Below, piece by piece: positions 1 to 11,809 of a stretch of 64,000 nucleotides of DNA. Under the pieces are notes generated by a model. It was not told the origin of the DNA. It made no database searches and was given only the letters and a program-made list of their open reading frames with translations. The DNA lies in assembly GCA_022605405.1 (NCBI GenBank), contig JABYQQ010000001.1:4526001-4590000 (forward strand). The letters are read 5' to 3'. The stretch's first letter is position 1, and the number at the start of each line of letters is the position of its first letter. Origin of the DNA: Earliella scabrosa (lineage: Eukaryota > Basidiomycota > Agaricomycetes > Polyporales > Polyporaceae). The translations under genes were made by a program, and so were the position numbers.

Positions 1-106
1 TGTCCAACGGCTTTGGAAAGACCCTTCCAGGAGGCTTCCGGCTCCATTGAGCCAAGGTAGTACTGGGGCATTTTCGCTTCACGTTCCGTACTTCATGTCT
101 AGGCAA

Positions 107-817
107 CTACACCTTCAAGTTGCGGACATTGACGACTGCGCCGTGGTGCAGGGCTCGGCTGTACGGACAAGCCTGCGGTGGCGATGGAGTTTCAGCTTGG
201 GCTCCAAGGCCGTCAAGTAGACCGGGTCGAGTTGGGCCCACTCACCTGGTGCGCTGCCTGGATGAGCTCCGAATCATCCACGCCATCGACCTGTATATCG
301 ACCTCCAATCCGAAACCTCCCAAGTCCTTCGGCTCGCCTATGTGGACCTGCGTGTGCACCATAGCGTTCCGCGCCCTGTCGGTCTTACCCGTCTGTCCGG
401 CCACCATTTGAAGAGCGCTTAGGAAACATGCTAGGGTATCGGACGATTGAGTCGTCGAACAGACCATGAAAGATGAGACGCATATATGCACACCTGCGTA
501 GCCCATGGCGAACAGCTGCTCGGGATTCTGGCCGTCTCCCTTACCGCCGAGGGAGCGAGGCATCGCGAGGCGCAGTTCTAGCCCGCAGTCGTCGTCAGAT
601 TTGACTTGGCCGTTGCGTCCTTGACCTTGCGCCGTAGCATGCGCCGTGTACTGACTTTCGCGGTCAGGCGGCCCCAGATGGATGATACCGAAATTCAGGT
701 TGGACGCACCTTATGGTCCTTCAAGGTCATGATGGAGCGAGTTGGCAAACGATTGACGGGACGAAACGCGGCATGGGCCACTCGTTGCACGACGGTACGT
801 GTGAGGATGGAGGACAT
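107..817 (-). CDS. OsmC/Ohr-family organic hydroperoxide resistance protein, mitochondrial
   Basis: Thiol peroxidase of the Ohr/OsmC family, expected to reduce organic hydroperoxides. Four exons: 710-817, 494-650, 246-430 and 107-172, joined by GT-AG introns of 59, 63 and 73 nt; the model is in frame and gives 171 residues. Residues 1-36 are rich in Arg and hydroxylated residues with few acids, which looks like a mitochondrial presequence. The core follows: YTAHATAQGQGRNG, the QNPEQLF motif, the peroxidatic Cys90 in GYAACFLSAL and the resolving Cys152 in ACPYSRAL. This two-Cys arrangement is diagnostic for Ohr. The start at 817 is the only Met that gives the presequence. Family identity is seen directly; organelle location is inferred. 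Confidence 0.9.
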
Positions 818-1727
818 GGAGCTGCCTGTGAGAGAGAGGTAGGGTGAACGGCGGGGGAAAGAGGCAAAACCGCATGGTTAGTCCCAGTTCCGAGCTATAA
901 GGCTCTCCGCGCTGACGTCCAACGACGCGTTGAGGAGCTCGTCGAGGGATCAATCGGGTTGCGAGACAAATGGGACCCATATATGGTCTTAGGGTTGCCA
1001 TCTATGACCAAACGATGTCGCAAGAGCGATCCTGAGCAGCTCTCCGCGGACGCGAATCCGAGGACGGCACGATTGGGGAGACACGGTCAGGTGATGGGAG
1101 TGTAGTACGTGGTGGACTCGGTTGCACTCGCGCGCTTTCCTCTCCTGCGTATCCATATGCATGATCCCCGTGGCCTGACCAATGGAAGAAGATGTGGTTA
1201 GAAAGGTCCCAGCGACGCGCGCGCTCGGGATCCGAGACACAGTGCGCAGCCAGGACCAGCGCTGTATTACAGCTCATGAATAGGGATATACGTGCCTAAG
1301 GTAGCCCAAGGCCGCGTACTGGCAGGATGTACTATACTACTAACACTACGAAAAGTCCGAACCCCGGATCTAAAACGAGCGGCAGCCTGTGTACTCGGAG
1401 ACGAGAATGCGGCTATAGGTGGGGGATGAGGGGATGGGGGGGATGAGAGTCCGTGCGTGGAGCGTGGCTAGCTAGCTACTAGTGGACAACAAGTCACTAT
1501 GGATCGATGCACAAAGTCTGAGCGTGGGGAGAATATGTAAGAAGCAGTGTCCGGTAGGTTAAGTCGTGATCAAGCTCGTAACTCATAAAGACTGTCAATA
1601 TCGAACAAACAAACAAACGAATCGGAAGTCGAAACCAGAGGTCCGTGGGAGAGCGAGACGCGAAAGCATCGGAAAGTCCAAGCAATAGTGAGGTAGAGGT
1701 AGAGGTAGGGGCGGTGTAGGTGTGCGC
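818..1727. other. Intergenic region between Ohr and the copper-radical oxidase
   Basis: About 0.9 kb with no recognisable gene. It should hold the Ohr promoter next to 817 and the 3' untranslated part of the oxidase next to 1728. Short G-rich runs occur near 1421-1446, and small purine repeats (AGGTAG units) near 1690-1715. Confidence 0.6.
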
Positions 1728-4182
1728 TCATAGCAGCGCCGACAGCAGAGTGAGTGAGGCGGCCGCAGCGACGAGGAGCGAGGGCGCAGAGGCAGCGAGC
1801 GCAGCGTTATCGTCGCCCTGGTCCGCGTTGCCGTCGCCGCTGCTCGAGTTGTCAGAGGAGCGGGTAGCGATGACCGACGAAGGGAGGTCCGGCGCGTTGC
1901 CCACCGGCTGCTTCTCGATCTTGCCAGAACCAATCATGACCTGCACGCCGACGGACGGGACGCCGTCCACGACAACGAAGACAACTGTTGCAAGTCCAGT
2001 CAGGGTCAGCGACCACGAGCAAACCGCATGTAGGTACGAGGCACTACTCACGGGCAGGGCCGGGAGGGAAGATCGCAGGGTTCGGCGGCATCTGGGACAC
2101 GTGCAGGACAGCGCTGCCGTCGTTGTTGCCCGTGTAGGTCATGCTGAGCTCGAGCATGCGCTGGCCCATGTTCTATGCACGAGAAGATTGACATCAGGTC
2201 AGTGAGATGCGCGTTCAGAGAGGAGAACAGATCAGCGCACCATCGTGTGCGTGGAGAACCCGGTCCGGATGACGACAACCTTCGTCTTCTTGACGTTGTT
2301 CACATCACCCTTGAGGTCCTCCTTCGTGAGCGTCACGTTGAAGTAGTCACCGCCGTAGGCAAGCGTGCTTAGGATGCCCTCGGGCTCCGGGCGCCGCTCG
2401 TTGTAGTACTCGGGGTAGAAGTATTCCACCCGGTACTCAGTGGGGAACTTGACGCCATCGACCGCATAGTCAGCGTGAGGGTTCGAGCCGGACACGAAGA
2501 CGGAGCCTGTGGCCAGGGCGACAGGGTTAGCTCAATGCAGCTGGCTATATGCGCGCAGAATGAGAAGACTGACCATCGGGAAGCAGCGTGGCACCAGAGT
2601 GGTACATGCGCGGGATAGTGCTCGGAGAGAGACCGTCGCGAGACCACCGCTTGCCCTTCGGCGCACTTGGGTCATACATGATCGGCATGTAGATCGGGTT
2701 GTCGGCGTAGGACTCGTCCAGGGTCCAGTCCTCCGTGCCGTAGCCAGCCGTGCCGGTCTGAGCGCCGTTGAGCATCAAGATCTTGCCGTTGGGCAAGTTG
2801 ATCAAGTTGCCCATCGAGCGGCCTTCAGGGAGCGGGTCGTCCTCGACGTACGACGAAGACTCGTCGGGCGTGATGCGAACGCACGAGTCCGACGCGTTGT
2901 AGGCGGCGATGTTCCAGTTCGTCTTCCACTGGTCGGGCTGCAGGTTGGTGCCACCACAGAAGAGCAGTGTTGCGGCGTAGTCGTTCTCGGGCGTCAGGGA
3001 GAGCATGGTAGAACCACCGCTGGCAGGGTAGACGCGGACAGCATCGATCATATCATCCAGGGGCGTCTCCTTCTTGGTCTTGTAGTCCAAGAGCACAGTT
3101 TGCCAGTTGGACTGGACGAAGAGCTTGCCGGAGGGTAGCATCCATGTTAGCGGGTACAGGTTCGCCGGGAGCGTGGTAGCAAGCAGGTTGGACGTGACGA
3201 TCTCGTGGTCCTCAGTCGGCGGGAAGATCTCCCAAGTCGGATTGTCCTGTTCCTTGTTGTTCACGTATCCTCCCCAATCGCAACCGCCGAGCTGTGCACG
3301 AGTGAGTCATCGGATAGGGGGAGCGGCGAGAATAGACCTACAATGATAGCAGAGCCGTCCTCAAGCGTCTCGCTGGGTGCAATGCTGTGTCAGACACGCG
3401 TCAAGACGGTGCAAAGCGAGAGACTCACAGAGTAGGGTACCATCGCCGGGTGCTCATCTCTTTCGTGAGTACCCATTCACAGCTTTCATCGTCGCAGGGG
3501 TTGATGAGACTAGCGCGTTTCGCATGTCAGTCACAGCACTATCCTGCAATGGAGACGGACTATAATTACCGAACACTGCGAACGCCGGCGAGTGGTCAGC
3601 AAGCTGCGGAAATTGCACGCACAGGAGGTGAGGACATACGATCTTCCGCCATCGGGGTCATCGTAGATGCCGCCCCCATTCTGACTGTCCGCCTGCACGC
3701 CTCCCTCCTTGACGGCCTGGTTCCCCCCGACATTCAGCCAGGTTCCGTTTCCGAGCACCGTTCCACCAGCGCAGAAGGAATTTGTGATCGCGTCCATGGG
3801 ACGACCGTCGTTCTTGCTGATAGAGTACTCTGCCAAGCCGCGACTTTAGCCATCAAGGATGTCTGAGACGCGCATATACCGACCTGCTGCCCATGCTGGA
3901 TGGCCGTTGATCTGGGTTGGGTTGTTCTCCACCTTGTCAACGATGTAGACTTTGTCTAGTGTGCCCAGGAACAGCTGTGGTGCGCGCGCGATGTCAGTCC
4001 CGAACAAGGTAATATGAGGGAAGAGTGCGTACCTGCTGGGCGCTAACAATGCTGTTTCCGACAATCTCGAACGAACCGAGAGGCGCGTTCGATTTGCTCG
4101 GTTGACCGGGCTTGGGGACGGTCGACTGAGCATATACCGAAGCAAAGAGCGATAGTGCCGCGACGGCGGCGCGAACGTTCAT
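1728..4182 (-). CDS. Glyoxal oxidase-like copper radical oxidase, probably GPI-anchored
   Basis: Secreted copper-radical oxidase (AA5, glyoxal oxidase-like) that oxidises small aldehydes or alcohols and makes H2O2. Ten exons: 4033-4182, 3884-3974, 3640-3829, 3570-3575, 3429-3509, 3342-3372, 2574-3291, 2241-2506, 2052-2172 and 1728-1984; 636 residues. MNVRAAVAALSLFASVYAQ is a signal peptide. An in-frame Met at 4200 would add six residues but spoils the signal. Active-site set: Cys100 (SFCAGG) and Tyr170 (RRWYPTL) for the Tyr-Cys cofactor; Tyr413-His414 (RMYHS) and His509 (GFSTHTM) as copper ligands. Spacing matches Phanerochaete glyoxal oxidase (70/135/377/378/471). The C-terminus is a Ser/Asp/Asn-rich spacer plus a hydrophobic tail, typical of GPI addition. 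No WSC domain is seen. Substrate cannot be read from sequence. Confidence 0.93.
3570..3575 (-). other. 6-nt microexon of the copper-radical oxidase gene
   Basis: Bases TGTTCG on the minus strand lie between an intron at 3576-3639 (GTATGTCC start, CGCAG end) and one at 3510-3569 (GTAATTAT start, GCTAG end). Including it gives DPDGGRSVRLINPCDD, which matches the family pattern DPDGGKALRLLNPCDD. Skipping it keeps the frame but deletes two residues. Confidence 0.75.
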
Positions 4183-7100
4183 TCTGTGTGCGCGATCCAT
4201 AGCGCAGAAAGGGAGAAGAGAAAAAGAACCGAGTCTACCACCGCCGGAGAAGGGAAGGGGGAGGAGGAGGGGAGGTCGAGTCGGAAGCCGCGTCGGAGGG
4301 GCGAGCCAAATACGCCGAGAGAAAGCAGGGAGGCTCGAGGCTGGGACGGGCGAGATATAAGGAACCGGCGGGGGTGGTGGGCGTTGGGGAGATGAGTATC
4401 GCCCCGAGGGCCGTACAGATATGGCTCCGCTGGGTCGGACACGGAGGCGTCAGTAGACGGCAGACGCGATCGGACAGGGCTCACGTCCCCGCATAGCGCA
4501 CGATCTTTCGGCTGCCTGCTGGACGGATTTGGGATGCGTTCGATATTGCCGTCTCGCAAGCCATGCATCCGCTCGCACGCGGGCGTCGGTGTCGACGGCC
4601 TCCTGCCCGTCGCGCGCGCCTGCCAACTGCCCCCGCGGCCGTCTGTCGAGCCCCCGCCCGCGTACTAGCTTTCCCAGCGTGGAGGTCGGCGCTGCAGGCA
4701 ATCTGCCGTTGTGTTCGGGAGCGTCCAATTGCGTCATGTTTCAGCGCGAATGTCCTGCAGCCATAGGAGCACCGACGTCGGGCGCACAGCACTACCTCCA
4801 CATTGCGCAGGCCGTGTCCCCTTCGTGCTCTTCATTGCGGCCCGGGCGAACCTCCATCGGGCGGGCGGAGAGCGATCAAACGAATCCAGAGCTCGAGCTA
4901 GTGTGATTGATTGGGTAGAATATGTCCACAGCATGGCCTAGCATGGCAGTGGGAGGTGAGTATGTTAGCGCCCGGTCGCGGGAGTCCAATTCATGGTCTT
5001 GGCACGCCCATCTTGAACAGCTCATCTCCGCCCAAACCCCAACAGCACTTGAACAGCACCCAGAGTCCTAGACCGGCACCGCGCCCATGCATGCTTTGTC
5101 CTCGTTGTCCACTTACCTGCACACTAACCCTGAACGCCCCGCTACGCTCACACCGCTAGCTTCAACTGCCGGAAAGATGAAACAAATGTGTGGCGCGTAC
5201 TCTATCTGATCTGTCGCAACTGCAAACGTTCACGGACTTGCCACCACATCGTGTGACTGCTGGCCAGCTTCGGCAGCGTCGTCCAAAGCTCACAGTATGT
5301 AATGGGCGTTCATACGATAAGTTCGGCAAGCACTGCAAGCCGAGCGTTGACAGCCATTCGAATTTCGGACTACTCTCTCTTGTTGCGATCACCCATCCTG
5401 GAGATTGTCAGAAGTCAGTCTCGTGACGGTTCTGGCGCAGGCCTTTCGAAGCCGCACGACAATGCCCAACACAGCCTCGAGCGCATATGTGCCCTGTGCG
5501 GTCCGGCGTGACAACCCAATTGCACCTCGGTGCGGCATAGACGTTGAGCGCTGTGCTCATAGTACCGTGTACGCGATCGACGCTGACACTGGCACGCTAT
5601 TAGTGGGCGGCGCATATGACTCTCCTATCCGCCAGCACTGCCTCAGACAGAGATAGATACGTGCCCCGTCGTACCACAGCGTACCATGTACACATGCAGA
5701 TGTTTCCGGCGTGTCCGGACCCGTCCCCGGTCGGACGCCCTATGTACACCGGATAAGTATGTAAGTGCTCTGCTGCCACGATGCTTCGTCCTTGCGTTGT
5801 GGAACAGCCTCAGTGACCTCGCGACATCCAGGCGATACCGTCGGGAAATGGCACGCCGTCTTTCCCCCTTTCTCAGTCTGCAACGCAAGGACGCTCTCAT
5901 CGCGAACGCACTATGTCTTTGCATGCGCATCGGCGCCCTGTCTCCCATGCATGTGCACTTCACTTCCATTCAAGTTCGCGGGACTTTTCGGCCGAAGTAG
6001 GACGTGCCACCATGCATCTGCAAGGCGGCATCGTCATCTTCTGACGTGCGACGTGCCTTGGAGTTACACCGGACTTAGCTTGTTGTCTCCGTCTGTCGGA
6101 CGCAATTCTTTTTCCGGAGGCTGAGGAAGGACGTCAACGTTCCTGGGCCTGTAAGGGCTGCTTGGTGCTATATATGCTTGCATGAGATCCCACCTGCAGG
6201 TTACGATCCACACTCACACACCCCACATCGAACTTCTGTCCCTAGTAGAAGCGGTCTGAAGCCCTTGCCCGCGGATAGGCGAGAAGCAACAGGTGTCTCC
6301 CAGTGTCCATGTTCCTGGCGTGGCGACTTACCAAGTGAGTATTGGATTCTGTGTTGTCTGGTTCGAGTTGAAGTCATGACTCCTTCAGGGTGGACATCGT
6401 GCACGTGTTGGCGGTGCCTCTAGGACGCGTCCTGACCGACAAGGTTGGACTGTAGTCCTTCCGTTCTCCAAGAAAGACAACTTGAATGTACGCTCATTGT
6501 CCTTAGGCTGATGTGGCGCCGTTGTTCCTGTGACGACTAAATGCCGGACAGGATACGCTGGGAGAGCGGCCACTGTCAAACAAGGTTCCACGTCGACATC
6601 CCCATATTGCGGTACTTATTAGGTTCACCATCCAGTCATATGGTCCGCCAATAGTAGCGACCGTTGGAGCAGTGGCGACACACGTAGTAACCATCGAAGG
6701 TTTAGACATCGGTAAGCAGCCTCTTCGCGTTATCCAGTACCGGCATGGTGGGCACAATGCAGAACTGTTAACTTCTCCTTGCGACTAGATCAACCTTCGG
6801 GATTCTGCCCCTATCCTGTCAGCTCGGCCTCCAACGCAGCTGAGCTTGCGCCAGTCATGATCAATCGATTCTCCCGCTACGCACGTAAGCCATGAATCTA
6901 GGTTGGACAAACCACTCATGCTACTCACGAGTATTCGTTTGTGGTCGACGTCAGCGTCACTACTGCAGTGCCGGCGGTGCCCTCCTTGCTGTCCCGTACT
7001 GGTTCTGGCCATTATTACTAGTGCGCCAGTGCATGGGATGAGCGCAGTGAGGTACCGCTCCTGCGCTGAGGAGCCTGGCGAGAAGATTCAACGGCGCGCT

Positions 7101-8030
7101 CCACCACGCAGGTAGACGACGCATACATGCCGATCCAATGGCACGAACATTGCACGGTACTGCTCATGTATCTCTACTCAATCTCCGATCACCCTTACTT
7201 CAAGTCCTCGTGACTGCTGACTTGGTCTCATTTGCCGAACTTCGATAGCCCCTCCTCTCAATGAAGATTGTGGAGAGCTCGAGGAAGTTCGCTGGCCATG
7301 TGCATGGAGCGCCTGTCGCCAGAGCACAGCAAAGTTCAATCTTGCTGCCAATCTCCACCTCTGCCAATTACCTGAGCAAGGGCTCCGTGCCCAGTCCCCG
7401 ACACCGCAGAAGCTCCTTCTCCCGTCAAGCATGGATCCCTGGGCAGCCCAGCTGACTCACCGCGGCGCGCACCGCTCCAAAACTCAGGGACAAGTGTCTT
7501 CGGACTCTCATCGCCAGCCGAACCTGCATGCTCTCGTGTTATGGAAACGAGCTGATGGCCACATCCCAGCCGTCTTGGAACGAGACTCCGGATTTCAGGC
7601 GTTTCATGCACCTCCCAGGTAGGCTCGGGACTCGTCATGGAGTGCAAGCCCCGATTTAAGTCGCCGGGCCTTCGATTGCAGGGATGGCTTCATATGGCAT
7701 GCGAATCGCTCGTTAATCGGAGGTGAAACTTGCCATTAGGCTTTCATCGAGACTCGCGCTACGTAGTACGAATCACCTGCCTGGGCATTTCCATGTCCGC
7801 TCGGCTAATGCAATGCTGATTCCATCCTGTGCTCGAGGAGTGCATATGTAAGTACGCCGAGGTCAGCCTTTCATCTTGTTCGCAATGACGATGTAGAAAT
7901 GAGGGAAGTCGTCACGCGGATGCCGCCGCGATCTCTGCGTGGGCTGAACGTGTCATTTATTTCCGGAAGAGGGCTACAGATCTAGAGAGGTACGTAAGAC
8001 CAACTGCTGTGCATCGACGGCTGCACTTGG

Positions 8031-8061
8031 TTGTAGTATGGAGATCTTGTAGTATGGAGAT
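8031..8061. repeat. Short tandem duplication
   Basis: The 15-nt string TTGTAGTATGGAGAT occurs at 8031-8045 and again at 8047-8061, separated by one base. It is probably a small local duplication. Confidence 0.7.
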
Positions 8062-9360
8062 GTTGGACAGACAGGCTGGTACTCACGACCTTTTGGGGTA
8101 GCTGGCTCCAAGCTACGGGTCTGGGATAATGATTCCGCAGACAACTTCGCCACAGATGGGGAGCTGTAGGTCGCAGGCCGCAGGTCTGCAGATTTGCGGG
8201 CACGTTGCAACCCACTCACAGAACCATGATTACACAGTCACATACCTGGCTCCGGCAGAAGTACGTACGTGATGGTTACCCGGTGGCGGCCATCGAATGT
8301 GGCGGCGACAGGGTGAGACTTTGACAGGTGTTCAGTAGCTTCCTCGGAGTCAGCTCTGCATGATAATGACGTACGTCTTCGCGGACGTGCCGCGGCGATG
8401 CGCGCCGACCATTCGGATGCCGCAGCGTCGGAAGTCGTGCGGCGTTCGGCGCGCTGCTTGCACGGCGTGCCCGACGTCCGTTTGCGTATCGCCGAACACG
8501 GCGAGCACGTCGTCGACCTAAGTATAAGTATGGAAGTTTGCGGGCGAGCGACTTCCGCTCACACGGCCGATACGGCATAGGTACACACCGGGGGTTTGGC
8601 TCGGAGCTTGCTAATGCTGAGTCCAACTGGCGCATGTGTGGGTGGGCAGCGTTGCAACTCCTATGTGCAAGTCTTCTCCGCCCGAGTGCGGTGGGGCAGG
8701 GATTGAGTTCGTAGCGCGAGGACGACCTGGCATGGTCGTGAAGCGCGAAGCCTAGGGGTACTCCTAGTACCGCGGGGTGCTGCAGCAGGCATGCTTTTAG
8801 ATGATTTGCTGTTTACCTAAACGAAGCGTTGATACGGCCGTTACCGCCTTCTGCTCGGACCTTTACTGGCACTTTCGACGAGGTACCCGGTTATGCCGGC
8901 GACCTTGAGCTTGGGGCACGTCATCCACCTACATTAGGGCACCGTTGCGCACCGGTCGTTGAGTAATGAGGAATGTAGGACACACCGATACACCACCGCT
9001 CCCGGCCATCGGCCCCGCGAACGCCGCAACCAAGGTCGACCCCGCCGTCCGGCCCTTGGTCATCGTGCGTCGTGTCGCTACAGGACGAAGCCTGATATTC
9101 GGTCAGGTTCTAAGAGCAGAGTTCTAGGCCAGCAGGCGTACGTTGTTAGTGGTCGGTAAACAACTCGCGAAGCTGGTCTAGTCAAGGCGAGGAGCATCCA
9201 TGAGGAGCCGAATATGCGCCCGACGGGGATTGGCCGTGTTGGCACAGGATGACATCACCGCACTGGATGTCAAGACCGACAGGCGCCCAGTGCCACCGTG
9301 TGCACACCAAAGGAAGACTGAGCGTGCTCCTCCACACCTCCGCGTAGACCGCCTCTGGGC

Positions 9361-9368
9361 TATATCTC
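9361..9368 (+). promoter_or_regulatory. Candidate TATA element of the Hsp20-like gene
   Basis: TATATCTC lies 43-50 nt upstream of the proposed ATG at 9411 and is followed by a pyrimidine-rich leader. The position suits a fungal TATA box, but there is no independent support. Confidence 0.3.
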
Positions 9369-9410
9369 CAACCCCACCCGTCTTTGTCCGTTCAACCCGA
9401 GTGTGCCACA

Positions 9411-11809
9411 ATGTCTTTTCATCGCCAACCACCACCATCGTCCCCGTCGACCTCCCGTCAGCCCATCCCTCTCGAACCCACATCCTCCTCGTCATCCTCG
9501 ATACCCTCGCTCACCAGCGACGCATCCTCGTCTCCAGAGTCTGAGGCGCTCGCCTCTCCACTCAGGCGACTAGCTCTCCTCGAAGAGCTTGACTCACCAA
9601 GAGCGACGCGCAAGCCCAACCTTCAACTTGACTCGCCCATCTGCCACCGCAATCGTGCGAGCAGCGCTGACGACGACACGCGGGAGAACATGCTGGACAG
9701 AGAATACCGCCAGAACTGGAGAAGCATGGGGAGAGAAGGAGACCACAACAAGGGCAGAGAAGGTGAGCCTTCCCACACCGTACCATCGGCGCTTCAGTAC
9801 CCGTCTCTCTCGGTGTCTCCCTGAGAATACGACGATTGGGCCCGTGAGGCCGCACAGGCTGGGTGATCACGTCAGGAGATACCTGTATTCCGAGTATGTA
9901 GCGTGCCCTGGCCGAAGCGCAGCTGTCCTGGCGCTGCCCGTTACCTGATCCGCGCCGATGACGAAGATGCAGGAGAGCACCGACCGAAGGGAGGCTGGGA
10001 CGGCGAGTCGCTCTGCAGCAGCGTCATCGACTGCGCGGAAGAGGACGAGAGACGGTGACGACTGTTGGGGGGAGGACGAGCGCGGCCGATTGCCTTTTGG
10101 CTTTGACTTTGAGTTCTTATCAGGCCCGTTGCCGATTTCTCGTCCGTCGGGTGACCGGCAGGGGCCACCGCGTTGAGGCGACGCATCCCAAACCCATTTG
10201 CCGACGAGAGTTGTCCATGTTGCGCTCATCTGATCTCCGTCACTGATCCATTCCCTCGTCGCCTTTCGCAGCTCCTCTCCCTTCTTTCCCTTCCCCTCCG
10301 ACCATCCGCCCTGTCCCCTCCTCCGCCCGCCCTCCCCTCCACCACAGGACTTCCTCATACTCGAAACGACACGCCTCCTTCGACTCCCCAAGAGAGGTCC
10401 CTCTGCCTTACATGCCAAGCCGTCAACCATCATATTCTGCATCAACCTCTGCTCAGACTCAGGGCACCGCCGTCGTGCATGACTCGGAACCCCCTCCTCG
10501 ACTCTCCTGCATTGCCTCTGCCGACGCCGTGAGGCCAGTCTTCGACGACAGCGTTGCGAGCTCATCCTCGAACTCTGACAGCAGCCCGTCATCTTCGTCT
10601 TCTCCCCCGACATCAATGGGAGGCGACTCAAAAGCCGCGCGGGGATCCGTACCCGACTTCATGGACCTCTCGGACTCTGCAGGACCTAGTACGTTTCACT
10701 CCTCACGATCTGTACAACATCCCCGTCCACAGTCACCGAGGATGCCGTCGTCGTCGTCGACTGCTCTGCCATTATTCTCCCGGCCGTTCTCATCACCGGA
10801 CGCGTCAAGACCAATCCTGTCGCCGCGCCCGATGCGACCGCCAGGCGTGCCTGATCGCGGGTCCACGGCCAGTCTGCCCCTGCCAGCAGACACCCCCTTC
10901 CACACGCTCCCCCCCTTTTCCGGCGGGACCATTCAAGAGGACCAAGAGATGCGCTCTGCTGCGCCGACACGACCCAGCTCGAGCCGCCCGGCGGGCGGGC
11001 CAAATCAGTCATCGACGTCATCGATACCGTCATCGTCGCCCTGGGAGACGCGGCGGTCACCATCGCTGCCGTCCGATCTCGAGCAGGAAGAGTTCATGTC
11101 GCTCGTGGCAAACCGTATACTCGACCGAGCCTATTCGTCCGCCGCCCGCGTCTCGAGCGACAGAGCATCCTCGGTCTCGGATCGTCCGCTTCCTCCGCCG
11201 GAGCCGCCGACCGTGCTCACTCCGCCGCCGCCGCCGCTCAGCCAGGATCGGGGGCCCGCGGCGCCGTACGAGCCGTTCCTGGCGCATGCCCCTCCGCCAC
11301 AGGACAGCTACATCGCCGTCGACACCAAGCCGGCCGAGTATCGCCTCCTCGTCCGTTTACCTGGCTTCAAACGGGATGCCATGTATGTCCACGTTTCCGT
11401 CACGTGTGTGCCTGATTTGGCATCGAGGCTGATGATGCTCCGCTTTTTCGCGCTAATCAGTACTGTCTCAACTCGCAAGCGGCGCATCCTCCATGTCGTC
11501 GCCGACTCGTGGGAGCCCAACGGCGGTGAGTCCTCCCTTCACCCCGGCTGCCTGCGCGGAGCTAATGAGCCATGGCCTATCTCTTCCGTGCTACCGTCCG
11601 CTATCGACATCTCCATCGCCCGCCTCTCCCCCAATGCGTGCGCCATGCGATCCGTTTGATCGTGCTTTGTAGGTCATTTCGAGCAACGGATCTCGTTTGG
11701 ATATGATGCGCTGCTCGCACAAGTACGTGCCGAGTTCGATGGCGAACACCTGCAAGTGATCGTCCCCAGGAGGATGGTCCCCATGACGTACCATCCCTCA
11801 CGAGAGTGA
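9411..11809 (+). CDS. Hsp20/alpha-crystallin domain protein with long disordered N-terminus
   Basis: Small heat-shock-type chaperone domain at the C-terminus of a large protein. The secure exons are 10348-11382, 11461-11525 and 11673-11809. They read through YRLLVRLPGFKRDAI, TVSTRKRRILHVVADSWEPNGG, then HFEQRISFGYDALLAQVRAEFDGEHLQVIVPRR, a complete alpha-crystallin fold. Upstream is several hundred residues of Ser/Pro-rich low complexity. The N-terminal exons are less certain. Exon 1 starts at the ATG at 9411 and includes DDDTRENMLDREYRQNWRSMGREGDHNK. The second exon ends at 10054; it starts at 9876 (if exon 1 ends at 9779) or at 9895 (if exon 1 ends at 9762). Both models stay in frame, giving 594 or 582 residues. 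The intron 10055-10347 is unusually long and could hide another exon. Confidence 0.75.

Larger units (their letters stand above)
4183..9410. other. Gene-poor region, nothing recognised
   Basis: About 5.2 kb. The part next to 4182 should contain the oxidase promoter (GATATAA near 4354-4360 on the plus strand). The rest has only short open frames in all six frames with no family resemblance. Splice-donor-like strings (GTAAGT, GTGAGT) near 5757, 6334 and 7847 are not linked to any readable reading frame. No LTR pair or terminal inverted repeat was found by eye. Confidence 0.5.

Noticed and set aside
9867..10631. Minus-strand frame of 254 codons over the Hsp20-like gene
   Set aside because: It is Arg/Ser/Gln-rich and antisense to exons that continue the Hsp20-like protein; no family resemblance.
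11401..11660. Unspliced extension of the Hsp20 frame to 11659
   Set aside because: Reading through the introns breaks the alpha-crystallin domain, whereas splicing at 11383-11460 and 11526-11672 restores it exactly.
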